Source: Rhipidocladum racemiflorum (taxonomy: Eukaryota > Streptophyta > Magnoliopsida > Poales > Poaceae). From it: a stretch of DNA of 64,000 bases. Location: positions 26,134,039 through 26,198,038 of the forward strand of contig CM070584.1 in the NCBI GenBank assembly GCA_036346355.1. The letters run 5' to 3'. This document shows positions 34,732 to 45,395 of the stretch, in pieces. The notes under the pieces are model-generated. The model saw nothing but the letters and a program-made list of their open reading frames with translations, did not search any database and had not been told where the DNA came from. How positions within the stretch are numbered: position 1 is the first letter of the stretch; every line of letters starts with the position of its first letter. The position numbers and the translations under genes are program-made.

Positions 34732-35746
34732 ATGCATTCTGCTTTTGTTGCAAATTTTGAACCTAAGAACATTACTCATGCTTTAACTGATAGTTCTTGG
34801 GTAGATGCGATGCATGAAGAGTTAGAAAACTTTGAAAGGAATAAAGTTTGGTCTTTAGTGGAACCTCCTAAAAATCAAAACATTATTGGAACAAAATGGG
34901 TTTTTAAGAACAAGTTCAATGAAGATGGAATAATTGTTAGAAACAAAGCTAGACTTGTAGCTCAAGGTTATTCTCAACTTGAAGGAATTGATTTTGATGA
35001 AACATTTGCTCCTGTTGCTCGTTCAGAAGCTATTCGCATCCTCTTGGCTTTTGCAGCTTCAAAAGGTTTTAAGTTATTTCAAATGGATGTGAAAAGTGCT
35101 TTTCCTAAGCGGTTTTATAGAAGAAGAAGTTTTTGTGAAACAACCTCCTGGCTTTGAAAATGAAAAATTTCCTAATCATGTATATCGTTTGTCAAAAGCT
35201 CTTTATGGATTAAAACAAGCCCCTCGTGCTTGGTATGATAGATTAAAAGGCTTCTTGCTTCATCATAATTTTGAGATGGGAAAAGTTGATAAAACTCTAT
35301 TTACTCAAAATTCAAATGATCAATTTCTTGTGGTGCAAATTTATGTGGATGATATTATCTTTGGAGGATCCTCCCACTCTCTTGTGTTGCATTTTTCTGA
35401 GCTAATGTCCAGGGAATTCGAGATGAGTATGATGGGAGAGTTGACATACTTCCTTGGATTTCAAATCAAGCAAGCGAAAGAAGGGATCTTCTTGCACCAA
35501 TCCAAGTATACAAAGGAGCTACTAAAGAAATTCGACATGGGAGAAGGAAAGTCAGTATCTACTCCAATGAGCACAACAACAATTTTGGATCTTGACGAGA
35601 ATGGTGTCGAGATGGACCAAAAAGAATACAGAAGCATGATTGGATCACTTCGTACTTCATCGCTTCGAGGCCTGACATACATTTTGCGGTATGTTTGTGC
35701 GCCGATTTCAAGCCTCTCCTCGAGAATCACATCGACAAGCAATTAA
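34732..35746 (+). pseudogene. S-A reverse transcriptase, one frameshift
   Basis: Copia RT motifs are clear: WVDAMHEELENFERNKVWSL, KWVFKNKFNEDG, RLVAQGYSQLEGIDFDETF, FQMDVKSAF. A one-base shift at about 35097-35110 follows, then EEEVFVKQPPGFE, KALYGLKQAPRAWY, the catalytic YVDDIIFG (35342 on) and FLGFQIKQ. The shift separates the first catalytic Asp (DVKSAF) from the YVDD pair. The end near 35700 (GSLRTSSLRGLTYILRYV) has small changes from the usual YRSMIGSLLYLT. Confidence 0.87.
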
Positions 35747-35749
35747 AAG

Positions 35750-36330
35750 AATTTTCAGGTATCTTCGCTCCACTTACGAATTTGGCATTTGGTATTCTTG
35801 TTCTTCTTCGCTTACACTCCTAGGATATTCTCGATGCTGATTTTGCGGGGTGTAGATTAGATAGAAAGAGTACTTCGGCACATGTCATTTTCTTTGGCAC
35901 TTCACTTGTTTCTTGGTCTTCTAAGAAACAGTCCTCGATTGCTCAATCTACTCATCAAGCCGAATACGCTGGTACCGCTAGTTGTTGTTCACAAATTCTT
36001 TGGATCACTTCAACTCTTAAAGATTACGGCATTAACTTTAATAGTGTTCCACTTCTTTGTGATAATACTAGTGCAATTCACATCGCTAAAAATCCTGTTC
36101 AACATTCAAGGACTAAACACATTGATGTTCGATATCATTTTCTTAGAGATCATGTTGAAAAAGGAGCTATTGAACTGAAATTTGTTGATTCGGATGCTCA
36201 AATTCTTGATATTTTCACTAAACCGCTTGATTCTTCTCGCTTTGCTTTCTTACGCTTAACTTGGGATCATTCATCCCCATGGGTTGATTTGAGGAGTCTT
36301 GATTTTAACTCTTTCATTTGTGTTACTTGA
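35750..36330 (+). pseudogene. S-A RNase H
   Basis: The frame carries DADFAGCRLDRKSTS (about 35828), STHQAEYAGTASC with the catalytic Glu, LLCDNTSAIHIAKNP with an Asp, HIDVRYHFLRDHV and the end motif ILDIFTKPLD. This is the ordinary C-terminal RNase H of copia pol. It closes at TGA near 36330 with no envelope-like frame after it. Confidence 0.85.
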
Positions 36331-37468
36331 CTTTGGTTACTACAAGGAGCTATTTTGACGTTACACTTAAAGAAAACTCCCCTGTTTTCATTTCATCATG
36401 TAGTACAAAGCTTTGTTGACTATTCTTGTGTATATAGTCAAATTAATGCTACATTGCTTCACTTCTCACTAAAAGACTAAAAGACTAAAATAATTCAATT
36501 TGAGATGCTTTTCGAGAATATTTTGGCTCTTGTTCATTATGGTATTGCATTTGTGAAATAGGCTTAAAAGTTTCTTGTCATCTGTTGAAAGGCTAGAGCT
36601 GATTAGAAACTATGTGTGAGTTTTTTGTTAGACTTCAAATGATCATTATGAGTCTCAAGCAAAATCAGTGTTTTAATATTAAAAGCAAGTTGAAAAAGAT
36701 GCAAGCAAAAGCTACTTGGCTAAACACAAGTTTAGTACAATGTGCAGCTTCCTTGCCAGGGATTTAAATTCAAAAGATGCAAGAAAAGGCTACTTGTCTA
36801 AACAAAAGTTCAGAACAATGTGAAGCCACTTGCCAATTTAAACTGAGAAAGATACAAGAAAGAACTACCTACTCATACACAAGTATGGGCTAGTGTGCAG
36901 TTACTTGTCATCCCTGTTGATCACAAAGCAAAATTGTCAAACTTGCTAAAAGAGAAAAAGGAAATTCAAATTTTTGAAAAGGCTTGAGACAAACATTAGT
37001 GAATTTGAAAGTCTCTCTTTGCTCATGATAGATTTCTTTTTAGCTTTGGCAAAATCAGTTTATGACATCTTACTTGTTTGCTCTAATTTGCTTATGCAAC
37101 AACTATTCTATGTGTTAGAGCCTCCATATTCTCACAATTTGCTTTCTCATTGGATAAATTGATACAAAATGTGAAAACTCTCGTAAAAACTCTCCAAATG
37201 CTTTACTTCGATTATATACCTTGAATATACTTCAAAGCTTGAGATACTGCATTCATTAAGGGGGAGTTTTGAGATCTTGATGACTATTTTGTCAAAAAGG
37301 GGGAGAGCAAAAGTCAAGAAGAAGAAAAATAAAAAGAGAGGAGAATTTCAAACTATTTGAGAATTTGGATTTACTTGGTCTTTACTTGGTCTTGGAATCT
37401 TTTGGGTCTCAAATTTTTTTTTCTATACTCTTGTCAAATCTTATTGTGTTTTGTCAAATTACTCATCA
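36331..37468 (+). other. S-A non-coding 3' region
   Basis: No protein domain is visible in this 1.1 kb stretch. It holds three degenerate tandem repeats and two extra purine tracts (AAGGGGGAGTTTTG near 37258 and AAAGGGGGAGAGC near 37295). A long non-coding region with repeated purine tracts before the 3' LTR is characteristic of Sireviruses. Confidence 0.65.
36695..36915 (+). repeat. Three tandem degenerate repeats of about 76 bp in S-A
   Basis: Copies start near 36695, 36772 and 36848. Each contains AAGATGCAAG, a CTACTTG-type motif and an ACAATGTG-GCAG-type segment. They lie upstream of the polypurine tracts. Divergence between copies is substantial. Confidence 0.7.
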
Positions 37469-37478
37469 AGGGGGAGAT
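37469..37478 (+). promoter_or_regulatory. Polypurine tract of S-A
   Basis: AGGGGGAGAT directly precedes the 3' LTR start TGAAGGATC. Confidence 0.82.
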
Positions 37479-38549
37479 TGAAGGATCATTGTTTTTGATC
37501 CAATTGTTTTTGATGATGAGTATTTGAAAAGAGTTGAAATTGATTTGATTATTTGATAAGATTTGAAAGTGGTTTGATTATTTAGTGGTTGTATGGATTA
37601 ATGTGAGTCAAGTCGCGGAAATTGTTTGTGTGTTTTTGTTCATGTGCAGGTGTTGCTTGAGGTCGAACGTGGTCGGTGACAGGACCGAGACTAGGTTCAA
37701 GGGAGGAACTGAGGTCGTGAGGGTCGAGGGTGTCATGCGAGACGTTCGGACTAGAGAACGGTGCGCGTGAGATCGAGATCGTTGCAGCGTAGTGGCAGGA
37801 GGCCGTACGCGTGTATACGAATTTTTGAGTGTGTGTGTGTGCATGCAAGTGTGTGTGCGTGTGCATGCATGTGTGTGTGCATACGAGCATGTGTGTGTGT
37901 GAATGCATTTAATGCATGTGTGTGTGCATGCATGGAGTGTGTGTGTTTGCATGCAAGTGTGTGTGTGTGCATGCATACAAATGCATGTGAATGCATTTAA
38001 TGTGTTGCATGCATGCATGTGTGAGTGCATCGCCGTGAGTGTGTGTGTGCGTGGCGTGAGTGTGCTGTGAGTGCGTGTGTGTGCATTTAATGCTTTACGT
38101 GTGTGTGCACTGCTGTGTTGCGAAGGCTGACCAAATCACCGAAGCAGCAGTTCTTCTCCGTGTCCGAAGAGGCCAGCAATCCGAGTCTGTGTGGAGACGA
38201 CAGGAAATATAGAAAAAGGATTCCTAAGTCTAAACAGATTCTTGATAGATTTCAAGATTTTTTTTTGGTGTCATCTTGTTGAAGATGGCTTTGGAATAAA
38301 AAGATAAGTTTATGCTATATTCTCTTTTTTTTTTGCTTTGATTCTTGATTAGAAGGTTTGTTCGATTTTTGATAGAACTAGTTTTGATTTTTGTTCGACT
38401 TGTCTCGCTAATTAATCTAGGGTTTTGATCTCTACAATATTAGATATTCTTCCGCTATTTAGGGGTCTTTAATTTTCCGAAAGAAATAGTTGAATTTTAT
38501 TCGGCATCTATTCACCCCCCCCCCCTCTAGTTGCCTACTCGGTCCTACA
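37479..38549 (+). repeat. S-A 3' LTR (1071 bp), promoter segment lost
   Basis: It matches the 5' LTR but lacks about 180 bp around the TATA-type box (the gap falls at about 38250), along with several GT units and an 11-bp piece near 37617. The rest of the LTR, including the C-run (lengthened at 38514-38526), is present. Confidence 0.88.
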
Positions 38550-39493
38550 ACCAACTAATATCCACCACTTGGTCGACAAGGGTTCATGTCACATAATTTA
38601 ATTAATCAAGGTGTCATACTGCAATTTGGCGTTTATCTAATTCCTAGAAATAGTTTAAACAATTTCTACTTAAATTAGCATGCATTAAATTGAATCAAAC
38701 TAATTTTTGAAAAATAGGAGCAATATGATCAAAGCATGACTTGCCTTCAAAAAGTACTTGTTCTTGGTCTTGAGCTGGCTCCTTGGTCAAAACTTCACCT
38801 TCGAAGCCTTCGGGCACTTCAACGTCTAGTCGTAATGCGCACAAATAGCAATAAATAACTAAACAGTAGAAAGAAAGTGTCCAAAAATTCAAATAAAATT
38901 CACAAACAGAAAGAGCACATTTTATAAATTTTTAGAAGTTGGAAACGTCCAAATTGGAGTTAAAACGCAAAAGTTATACCCATTGAAAGTTTGAAAAATC
39001 TATTAAATAAATATAAACAGAGGAAAACTCATGTCCAAAAATTAAATAAAATTCACCAGTAAGTAGATCTCAATTTTATAAAAATTTAGAAATTGGAATC
39101 ACCCAAATCGGAGTTAAAATGCAAAAGTTATAATCGTTTGAATTTTGAAAAATCAAATAAAAGAATAAACCAAATTAATTCATTTATTTTTCTATTGAAA
39201 AATCCAATTATGACGGCAGCTGACGTCATCGTGGAATTTGAATTTCCCCTGAATTATTTTTCTATAGGAAAATCGAATTATGACATCAGCATTGCGTCAT
39301 CCGGTCCATGGATTCGGTCCATGGTTCGGGTCCGGTCCACCGTGGGCGACGTGGCTCAACGCTGGCCGTTGGATCTCGATCCAACGATCTTGTGGATTAG
39401 GGTTGGGTCCGGCTCGGGTCTGTCTCAAACGCGGCTCGGTCGGACTCGAGTCAGACTCGAGTCTGGCTCGGTCGGATGAACAGTGCAAACCAT
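38550..39493 (-). repeat. T1 5' LTR, distal part with internal deletion
   Basis: LTR sequence resumes after S-A (CCAACTAATATCCACC) and includes the acidic internal exon with GCAAGT donor at about 38745-38827. Near 39340 CCACCGTGG jumps to GCGACGTGG, dropping about 1.2 kb relative to 16365-17560. ACCAT at 39489-39493 borders T3. Confidence 0.78.
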
Positions 39494-39627
39494 TGTCGGG
39501 ATCCGAATTTGCAAATCCGGACCCTCTGTGTATTCAACACTAGTCCAAGATCACGCTAGTGCACACAGCCTCAACATCAGTAAATATCACAATCATACAC
39601 ATCGATAGTAATAAGGTACTTTAATTA
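39494..39627 (-). repeat. T3 LTR, first part
   Basis: A new LTR edge TGTCGGGATCC begins inside T1 LTR sequence. It proceeds in family register until S-B inserts at 39628. AATTA (39623-39627) is the S-B target copy. T3 continues at 47144. Confidence 0.75.
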
Positions 39628-41370
39628 TGTAGGATCGAAGTATACGAATATAGCAATCAGAGGGGGGGGGTGAATGATTGTGCGGAAGCTAAAACCAAAT
39701 TCTTGACCTATTAAAAGTTCAACCCAAAACAGAACCAAATAATTGCCTCGTTTTCGACAAAAACAGAATGACAGAGGTTTGGTAAAACGAGAATTCCCGG
39801 AGATCCAACCGTCGAAACAATCTGAAATTTGGACACAAGAAACTAGATTCCAATACGAATCGAACCCAAAAAGAATCAGCTCGATCGGACTTACGGATCA
39901 AAAGTTATGAGCTTCGCAAGCTTGCTGATCCAGAACTTGACGAGAATCAAACTAATCAAAACTTCAAGATTAAACAAGAACGACAAAAGATTGATCAACT
40001 AGACTTTGAGAAACACTAGATCAATATCCTAGAGAGGTTTTTGATGGATCAAATCAAGATAAAACTTGAAGAACAAAAACCAATCTAGAACTAGAACAAG
40101 CATGCAAACAAGAACCAAAACAGAAAAATTTGTAGCGACGTGGTTCTTGAGCACGCAAAAATCTTGGAAGAATTGATCTTTATTTCTTGTCTAAAAATAC
40201 TCTCATCAAAAGAGTACAAACCCTAAAACCAAGCTCAAAGCTTGATGCGCTCAGCTCTACTTGATGCCTTTCAACAGAGACCCCCACCTATTTAAAGCAC
40301 CAACCCACAAAGAGTTCTCGAATACGATTCCTATTCCCTAGAAGGAACTGTATCCAACTCAACTCTACTTGGCCCAACCTGGCCGAGTACAACTCTTGCA
40401 CGCGTGATGGCAACCCTATCATACTCACGTGACTAACACTTTGCACGCGTATGGCCACCGCCATACTCACGTGACTAACATCGCACGCCGAATGACCTCC
40501 TGCCATTCTCACGTGACTAACCATTCTTCATGTGCACCATTCTCTTAGCCCGAACGTCCCGCATGACATCCTTGACCACCAAGACCTCAGTTCCTCCTGA
40601 ACCTAGTCCCGAACCTCAGTTCCTCCATGAACCTAGTTCCGGTCCCGTCATCGACCACATTCGTCTTCGAGCAATACCTGCACATGAACAAACCACAAAA
40701 CAATTCCGAGCACAAGTCCACGACTTGACTCAATGTCAATCCATGCAACTACTCACATGAGTATTGCATAAAGTCCACTTCAAAAGAAGCATCATGAAAT
40801 CATTACAAATTTCAAATTCACATTCAAAATTCAAATCCAAATCGCTCAAAACCCTAATTGAGCGAAAACGCATTCACGACGGACAAACAAAGTTGGTCCG
40901 TTGTATAAGGAAAAGTTTCTGTTCCAAGAAGCCAACCAAACGCGGAAAAACACGTTCACAACGGACAAACAAAGTTGGTCCGTTGTACATGCAAAAATGG
41001 CTTCGGTCATGAGCTCAAAACAAGTTCATTACGGACCCGGAAGCTTGTCCGCGCAGAACGCGCTGCCTTCGGTTTCACAAAAGTAATACCATATACAAAC
41101 TCCATTCACGACGGACAAAAAGAATTATTCCTTTGTACATGTGAAAATGAATTCTGTCATGGGCTCAAAAACATGTTCAAAACAGACCCAAAAACACTGT
41201 ACGTCGCAGATGGGAAACTTAATGTTTCTTGAGAATTTTGTCCGCTGGCGCACGCGTAATTTATCGCTTTCTTGTCAAATTGTCAAAACACATGAACAAA
41301 CACATTTTGCAAATTCAAATCTAAGTTAATTTTTCATTTCAAATCCATTTTTTCAGCACATGATTTCACA
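39628..41370 (-). repeat. S-B 3' LTR (1743 bp)
   Basis: The plus-strand edges are TGTAGGATC and TTTCACA. It carries a G-run (39661-39669; the C-run of copia LTR ends), a TATA-type box (minus CTTTAAATAG at 40298-40307) and GGAC/GTCC inverted motifs at 40870-41240. It shares R/U5-like sequence with the solo LTR at 21783. Confidence 0.88.
40870..41240 (-). repeat. Repeated GGAC...GTCC hairpin units in S-B LTR
   Basis: Units near 40877, 40948, 41029, 41108 and 41183 contain ACGGACAAA and, a dozen bases on, TTGGTCCGT or a decayed form. The spacing is about 70-80 bp. The inverted halves could pair. The other LTR repeats the set at about 46638-46975. Palindromes in the U3 of Sirevirus LTRs are known; these look like a related design. 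Confidence 0.65.
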
Positions 41371-41381
41371 ATCTCCCCTTG
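41371..41381 (-). promoter_or_regulatory. Polypurine tract of S-B
   Basis: The minus strand reads CAAGGGGAGAT next to the LTR start TGTGAAATC. Two more purine tracts lie at about 41486-41495 (AAAGGGGGATT) and 41650-41660 (AAAGGGGGAG), giving the multiple-tract pattern of Sireviruses. Confidence 0.78.
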
Positions 41382-42420
41382 ATGAAAACATTGGCAACAC
41401 CACTTAGAATTGAATCATTTGGCATTCACTTTACAAAAGATTTTGAAATCCAAAGGATCAAAGAACAAAGAAAGAAAACACAGAAATCCCCCTTTGACCA
41501 AAATGCAAAACAAAATCTCCAACTGAGAATGAAAATTTGTGTGAATGTGCAATGTGCCCAAAAATTTCAAAATTCTCCAAACTTCTCCCAAAATTCTCAA
41601 ATTTAACAACTCTCCCTGTTTCTTTAAACTTTTCAATGATTTCCAAATTTCTCCCCCTTTGACAATGGATTCATCAAGAGTACAAAAGAGAGAATTTGTT
41701 CAAAATTTTTCCTGAAACAATGATTTCACAAAGAGAAACAAGGGAGTGCCAAGATAGGAAAAGATGAGCTCATTCGATCATATAACCTTATATATCACAT
41801 AATATGCAAAATACATGATCTTGATGTGATTTTAACAAGTTAGGGAATGACATGCATCTCAACCTCAATTCACCAACTATAGCCAAGTACTAAGCAAGAC
41901 CTTTAGTAGAAAAACAAAGGCTCAAAGTTGAAGCAAATAACAAATCGAGGCGAGCAAGTAGTTTCAACTCCAATCTAGTGGACCAATTTAATCTTTAAAC
42001 AATAAGTTGCATGTGGCATGCTTGAAGCATACTTCTTTTATTTTCTAGGAGTGGCATGCTTGAAGCATACATCTTATCTTTGAGGGAATGGCATGCTTGA
42101 AGCATACATCTTATCTTTTAGGGAAAGCAAGCTCAAGCACATAACTTGAGGTTTTTTGCTTTTAACAACCTTTTTTATTGATTCCCTTTTCTTTTCATTT
42201 TCTTTGATTATAAACATGCAAAAGTGATTAAAAGGTCTTATGAAAGAGTAAAGTTGAAACCACACTTGCTTCATAGCCCAAATTTGTCAAGAGGATTCAA
42301 TATCAAGCCTAGAAGAGTAAGATATCACAAGAGTATTTAGCTATAGGTAATCAGTCCAGGGAATTCGCAATGTCATTTTTAGTTCAAGTGAGATAATTAG
42401 ATTATCATATATTAGCTCAA
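41382..42420 (-). other. S-B non-coding 3' region
   Basis: No protein domain is visible. The stretch contains the extra purine tracts and a three-copy repeat at 42013-42125. It parallels the non-coding region before the S-A 3' LTR. Confidence 0.55.
42013..42125. repeat. Three tandem repeats of about 38 bp with palindromic core
   Basis: Units start at 42014, 42052 and 42089. Each contains GGCATGCTTGAAGCATAC, in which ATGCTT and AAGCAT are inverted around one base. The second and third units are nearly identical. It lies in the non-coding 3' region of S-B. Confidence 0.8.
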
Positions 42421-42424
42421 TTAC

Positions 42425-42880
42425 ATAACATATAAAGAAATATGATAAAGTGAGCTCATTAAGTGAAAGAACTTGGCAAAGAAACTCCTCAAAACAATCC
42501 CATTGGATGAACAATTCCAAGTTCTCCCGAATAAAAGCAAAAGCGAAGAAGACAAATGTTTTGTGAAAATGTCTGCCAATTGATGTTCAAGATATCCACA
42601 TGGTGAAGCACAATTTTTCTTTTTCAACATGATCTTTAAGAAAGTGAAATCCAATATCAATATGCTCAAGAAAAGGGATTACTCAAGAGGTGGCACGAAC
42701 CAAATCAAATCAACATCCTCCAAAGTCAACATCAGAAAAAGCTCTTAAACTAATCCATGAGGAAGCAGAAAGCCAAATGCCAAAATCTTGAGTTCTATGA
42801 AGATACCTGAAAATCCTTTTGATAGCTTGTCGATGTGACGCACGTGGGAAGCTTGAAAACAAGCACACACTAGCACGTGG
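42425..42880 (-). pseudogene. S-B RT end and RNase H relic
   Basis: The minus-strand translation gives QAIKRIFRYLHRTQDFGIW and SDVDFGG, then after a gap HIDIGFHFLKDHVEK and ADIFTKHL. These match the start and end of copia RNase H (compare S-A). About 100 internal residues, including the catalytic Glu region, are missing. Confidence 0.75.
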
Positions 42881-43046
42881 GAAGAGTCTCTCATGTAAAC
42901 CTCTAATTATCTCGTCCTCAACAGCATTATCATCATCTTTATGAACAAAGATACTCTCCCCCTGAACATATGCACTTGTACTGCATCATTTGAACTAGTG
43001 CCTTTGCGAAACATGTATGGAAGAAGCATCTCCAAAGGCAACACTT

Positions 43047-43380
43047 TCAAAGATGAGATGCACGAGTGAAGGAGAACCAAATCTTATCACCGAACATATG
43101 AAGTGAGCATCCGAAATTCACTAGCCACATGTTCTCCCTCCTCGTGAGAAGCCTACATAGAAGCGAAAGTGTCGAGGTCTCAGATCTTGAGGTTAGAAAT
43201 AAGATGTTTAGGAATCCAAAGATCGAGACACACGACGACAACAGTAGGCATAACACGAGCATTCTTATGCACAAAGATAGATTTGTCTTTTCCGTGTTCT
43301 TACCAACAAAAGGTGTTTGCATCACCCTAGGCACATAATGAGAAACAAAGCGTGTCTTTACGAAATTAGACCTAGCCTTA
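43047..43380 (-). pseudogene. S-B protease relic
   Basis: The minus-strand frame contains ENMWLVNFGCSLHMFGDKIW, matching the copia protease pattern W-VDSGCSRHMTGD. The catalytic Asp is Asn and the DSG motif is NFG, so it is dead. Pol downstream is deleted up to the RNase H relic. Confidence 0.72.
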
Positions 43381-43389
43381 GTTTTTCTT

Positions 43390-45355
43390 TCTTTTGTTGT
43401 TTGGCTAGTCTAAAGCAAAAATCTACTAAATGTCCATCTCTACCACAATGAGTGCAAGTGTACTTAACATTATGTTTTGCTTTAACAAGAGAAGCAACAT
43501 TTGCATTCATCATAGTAGAAGATAAAAGGCCAGTGATTTGAAGACAATTTTCTTAGGCTCATTTGAAATCTCAAGTTTGTCATTGCAAGGAGCATAAATA
43601 ATGAGCGAGGATTAGTTTCATATGAAGCATGAAGATCAAAACCTAAACCTTTCTTGTTTGAGCTAACCTTAGATTGATCCAAAATCATGTTTAATCTTTT
43701 CTTGCCATTAGTGAATCGTTCCAAAGAACTTTGCAAATAATCAACTTTCTTGGCAAGAGTTAAACAATTATTGCAAAGATTATCAACCTTCTCTTTACAT
43801 TTACGACAAGTAGAGCATGAAAGAACCTCATGTGTAAGCAGATTATCAGTCAATTGAGAAATCCTAGCATTTGCATCTTTCAATTTTAATTCAAGAGTTA
43901 AGCATTTAGAACAAGAAGTTAAACCATGCAAATCATCAGTGGAACAGCTAGCATGTTTAACATGTTTATCATTTTTCTCATTTAGATGCAACAGAAGAGC
44001 ATGTTCTTTCCTAAGCAAAGTAAGCTCATTGTAAATTAAGTCACATGATTTGCAAGCATCATCATCAGGAATCAAGGTTTTAAGTCTAGCAATTTCAGCA
44101 TTCAATGACTCCACAACAAAATCATGTTTCTTAATTTTCTTATCACGTTTATCAAGCAATTTACCAAGACGAGCAACAAAGAATAGCTAATTCATCGTAA
44201 GAAGGATCTACCTCATTGAAGTCGCTGTCATGATCGCTTCTGAAGTTGTCGCCGCTTTTGGCCATGAGACACAACCCCGTCAACTCATGCTTGCTTGAGT
44301 TGCATCATCCTCGCCGCTCTCCGAATTCACATCGCTTCAAATTGACTTGTTCAAGAGCGGAAAGAACTCGATGGACAACTTTGCGGTTGATGAAGTTCTT
44401 CTTCTTTCTATCACTTGGAGAGAACTTCTTCTTCTCTTTTCTTCCTGTCGTTGTCCTTCTCCTCCCTTGATGCTTTACTTGCAAGTTTTGGACAGTTTGG
44501 ACGAATATGGTCAAGATCACCACACTCATAGCATCTTGGAGGATCACCACCACCTCTCTTTCTCTTTATCACATTTTGCAAAGCTTTGTTAAAGCGAGAA
44601 GAGAGTAGTGACAAGTCTTCTTCGGGAATTGCTCAACTGCTCATCGGTTAGTGAAGACAAGAAAGATAGAGCAAAACTTGAAGCAGCACCATTATGAGAT
44701 ATGTTAGATTGAGATGTTAAAGCAATTGATTTATGATCATTCTTTCTAGCAAAACATCTAATTCATGAGTTTTCAACTTAGAATAAAGAACATCTAAAGT
44801 AAGTGTACTCATGACAAGGATTCTCTAATGGATGTAACTTTCATCTCCCAAATAGACATGTCTAATGCACCAAGCAATTGTCTAGCATTAGCAAAGCATC
44901 ATCAAAGCTAACTCCAACAGCACGAAGATTACTAAGAATTTTATTGAAACGTGCAAAGAAGTCATCTAGCGACTCACCAGGTTTCATCTCAAATCGCATG
45001 TATTCTTTTTTGTAAAGATCTTGACGAACCTCTTTAATAGTGTTAGAACCCTCATGGTAATCACAAAGATATTTCCATACCTCATATGCGGATCGAAGAT
45101 GAATCACACGATCAAGTCGCCACGCCCCAAGCCTTGGATGATCAAGTTGGCGCCTTTGCCGCTTTGCTTCAACATGTGTGCGATTGGTGTCGTTGACGTT
45201 GTCGCTTGCAGGACTTCATATGGCTTGTAGACCTTCTCCCAAATTGCGAATCCCTGAGCTTGGATGAACGCCTCCATCTTGGCCTTCCAAAACTGAAAAT
45301 CAACACCATTGAACACACAAGGTTTTGTCGAATAATGATCCATTGATCTAATCAC
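43390..45355 (-). pseudogene. S-B gag with two zinc knuckles
   Basis: Gag starts near 45355-45340 (MDHYSTKPCVFNGVDFQFW). It continues through WKAKMEAFIQAQG, YEVWKYLCDYHEG, KKEYMRFEMKPGESLDDFFARF (44862-45107), a first CCHC knuckle CYECGDLDHIRPNC (44491-44532), the Cys-rich segment 43482-44159 and a second knuckle CTHCGRDGHLVDFC (43415-43456). Frameshifts near 45105, 44860, 44620 and 44200 interrupt it. The order matches S-A gag, and both have two knuckles. It once bound element RNA. Confidence 0.83.
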
Positions 45356-45379
45356 CGATTAAGATAGATTAGAAAAACC

Positions 45380-45394
45380 TTGCTCTGATACCAC
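45380..45394 (-). promoter_or_regulatory. Primer-binding site of S-B
   Basis: The minus strand reads AGTGGTATCAGAGCA beside the 5' LTR edge at 45396, matching the complement of the initiator tRNA-Met 3' end. Confidence 0.87.
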
Positions 45395-45395
45395 T

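Larger units (their letters stand above)
29637..38549 (+). mobile_element. Copia element S-A (Sirevirus-type), 8913 bp
   Basis: The element has paired LTRs, 5-bp target copies (ACCAT 29632-29636 and ACCAA 38550-38554, one mismatch), an initiator-Met primer-binding site and a polypurine tract. The domain order is gag, protease, integrase, RT, RNase H, which defines Ty1/copia. Several AAGGGGGAG tracts before the 3' LTR, two gag zinc knuckles and the PBS match the Sirevirus (Maximus/SIRE) group. It interrupts the T1 5' LTR. Frames carry several shifts, so it is no longer autonomous. Confidence 0.9.

Noticed and set aside
36331..37468. Envelope-like gene after S-A RNase H, as in some Sireviruses
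   Set aside because: Only a 62-codon chance frame exists, with no signal peptide or membrane pattern. The region is repeats and purine tracts.
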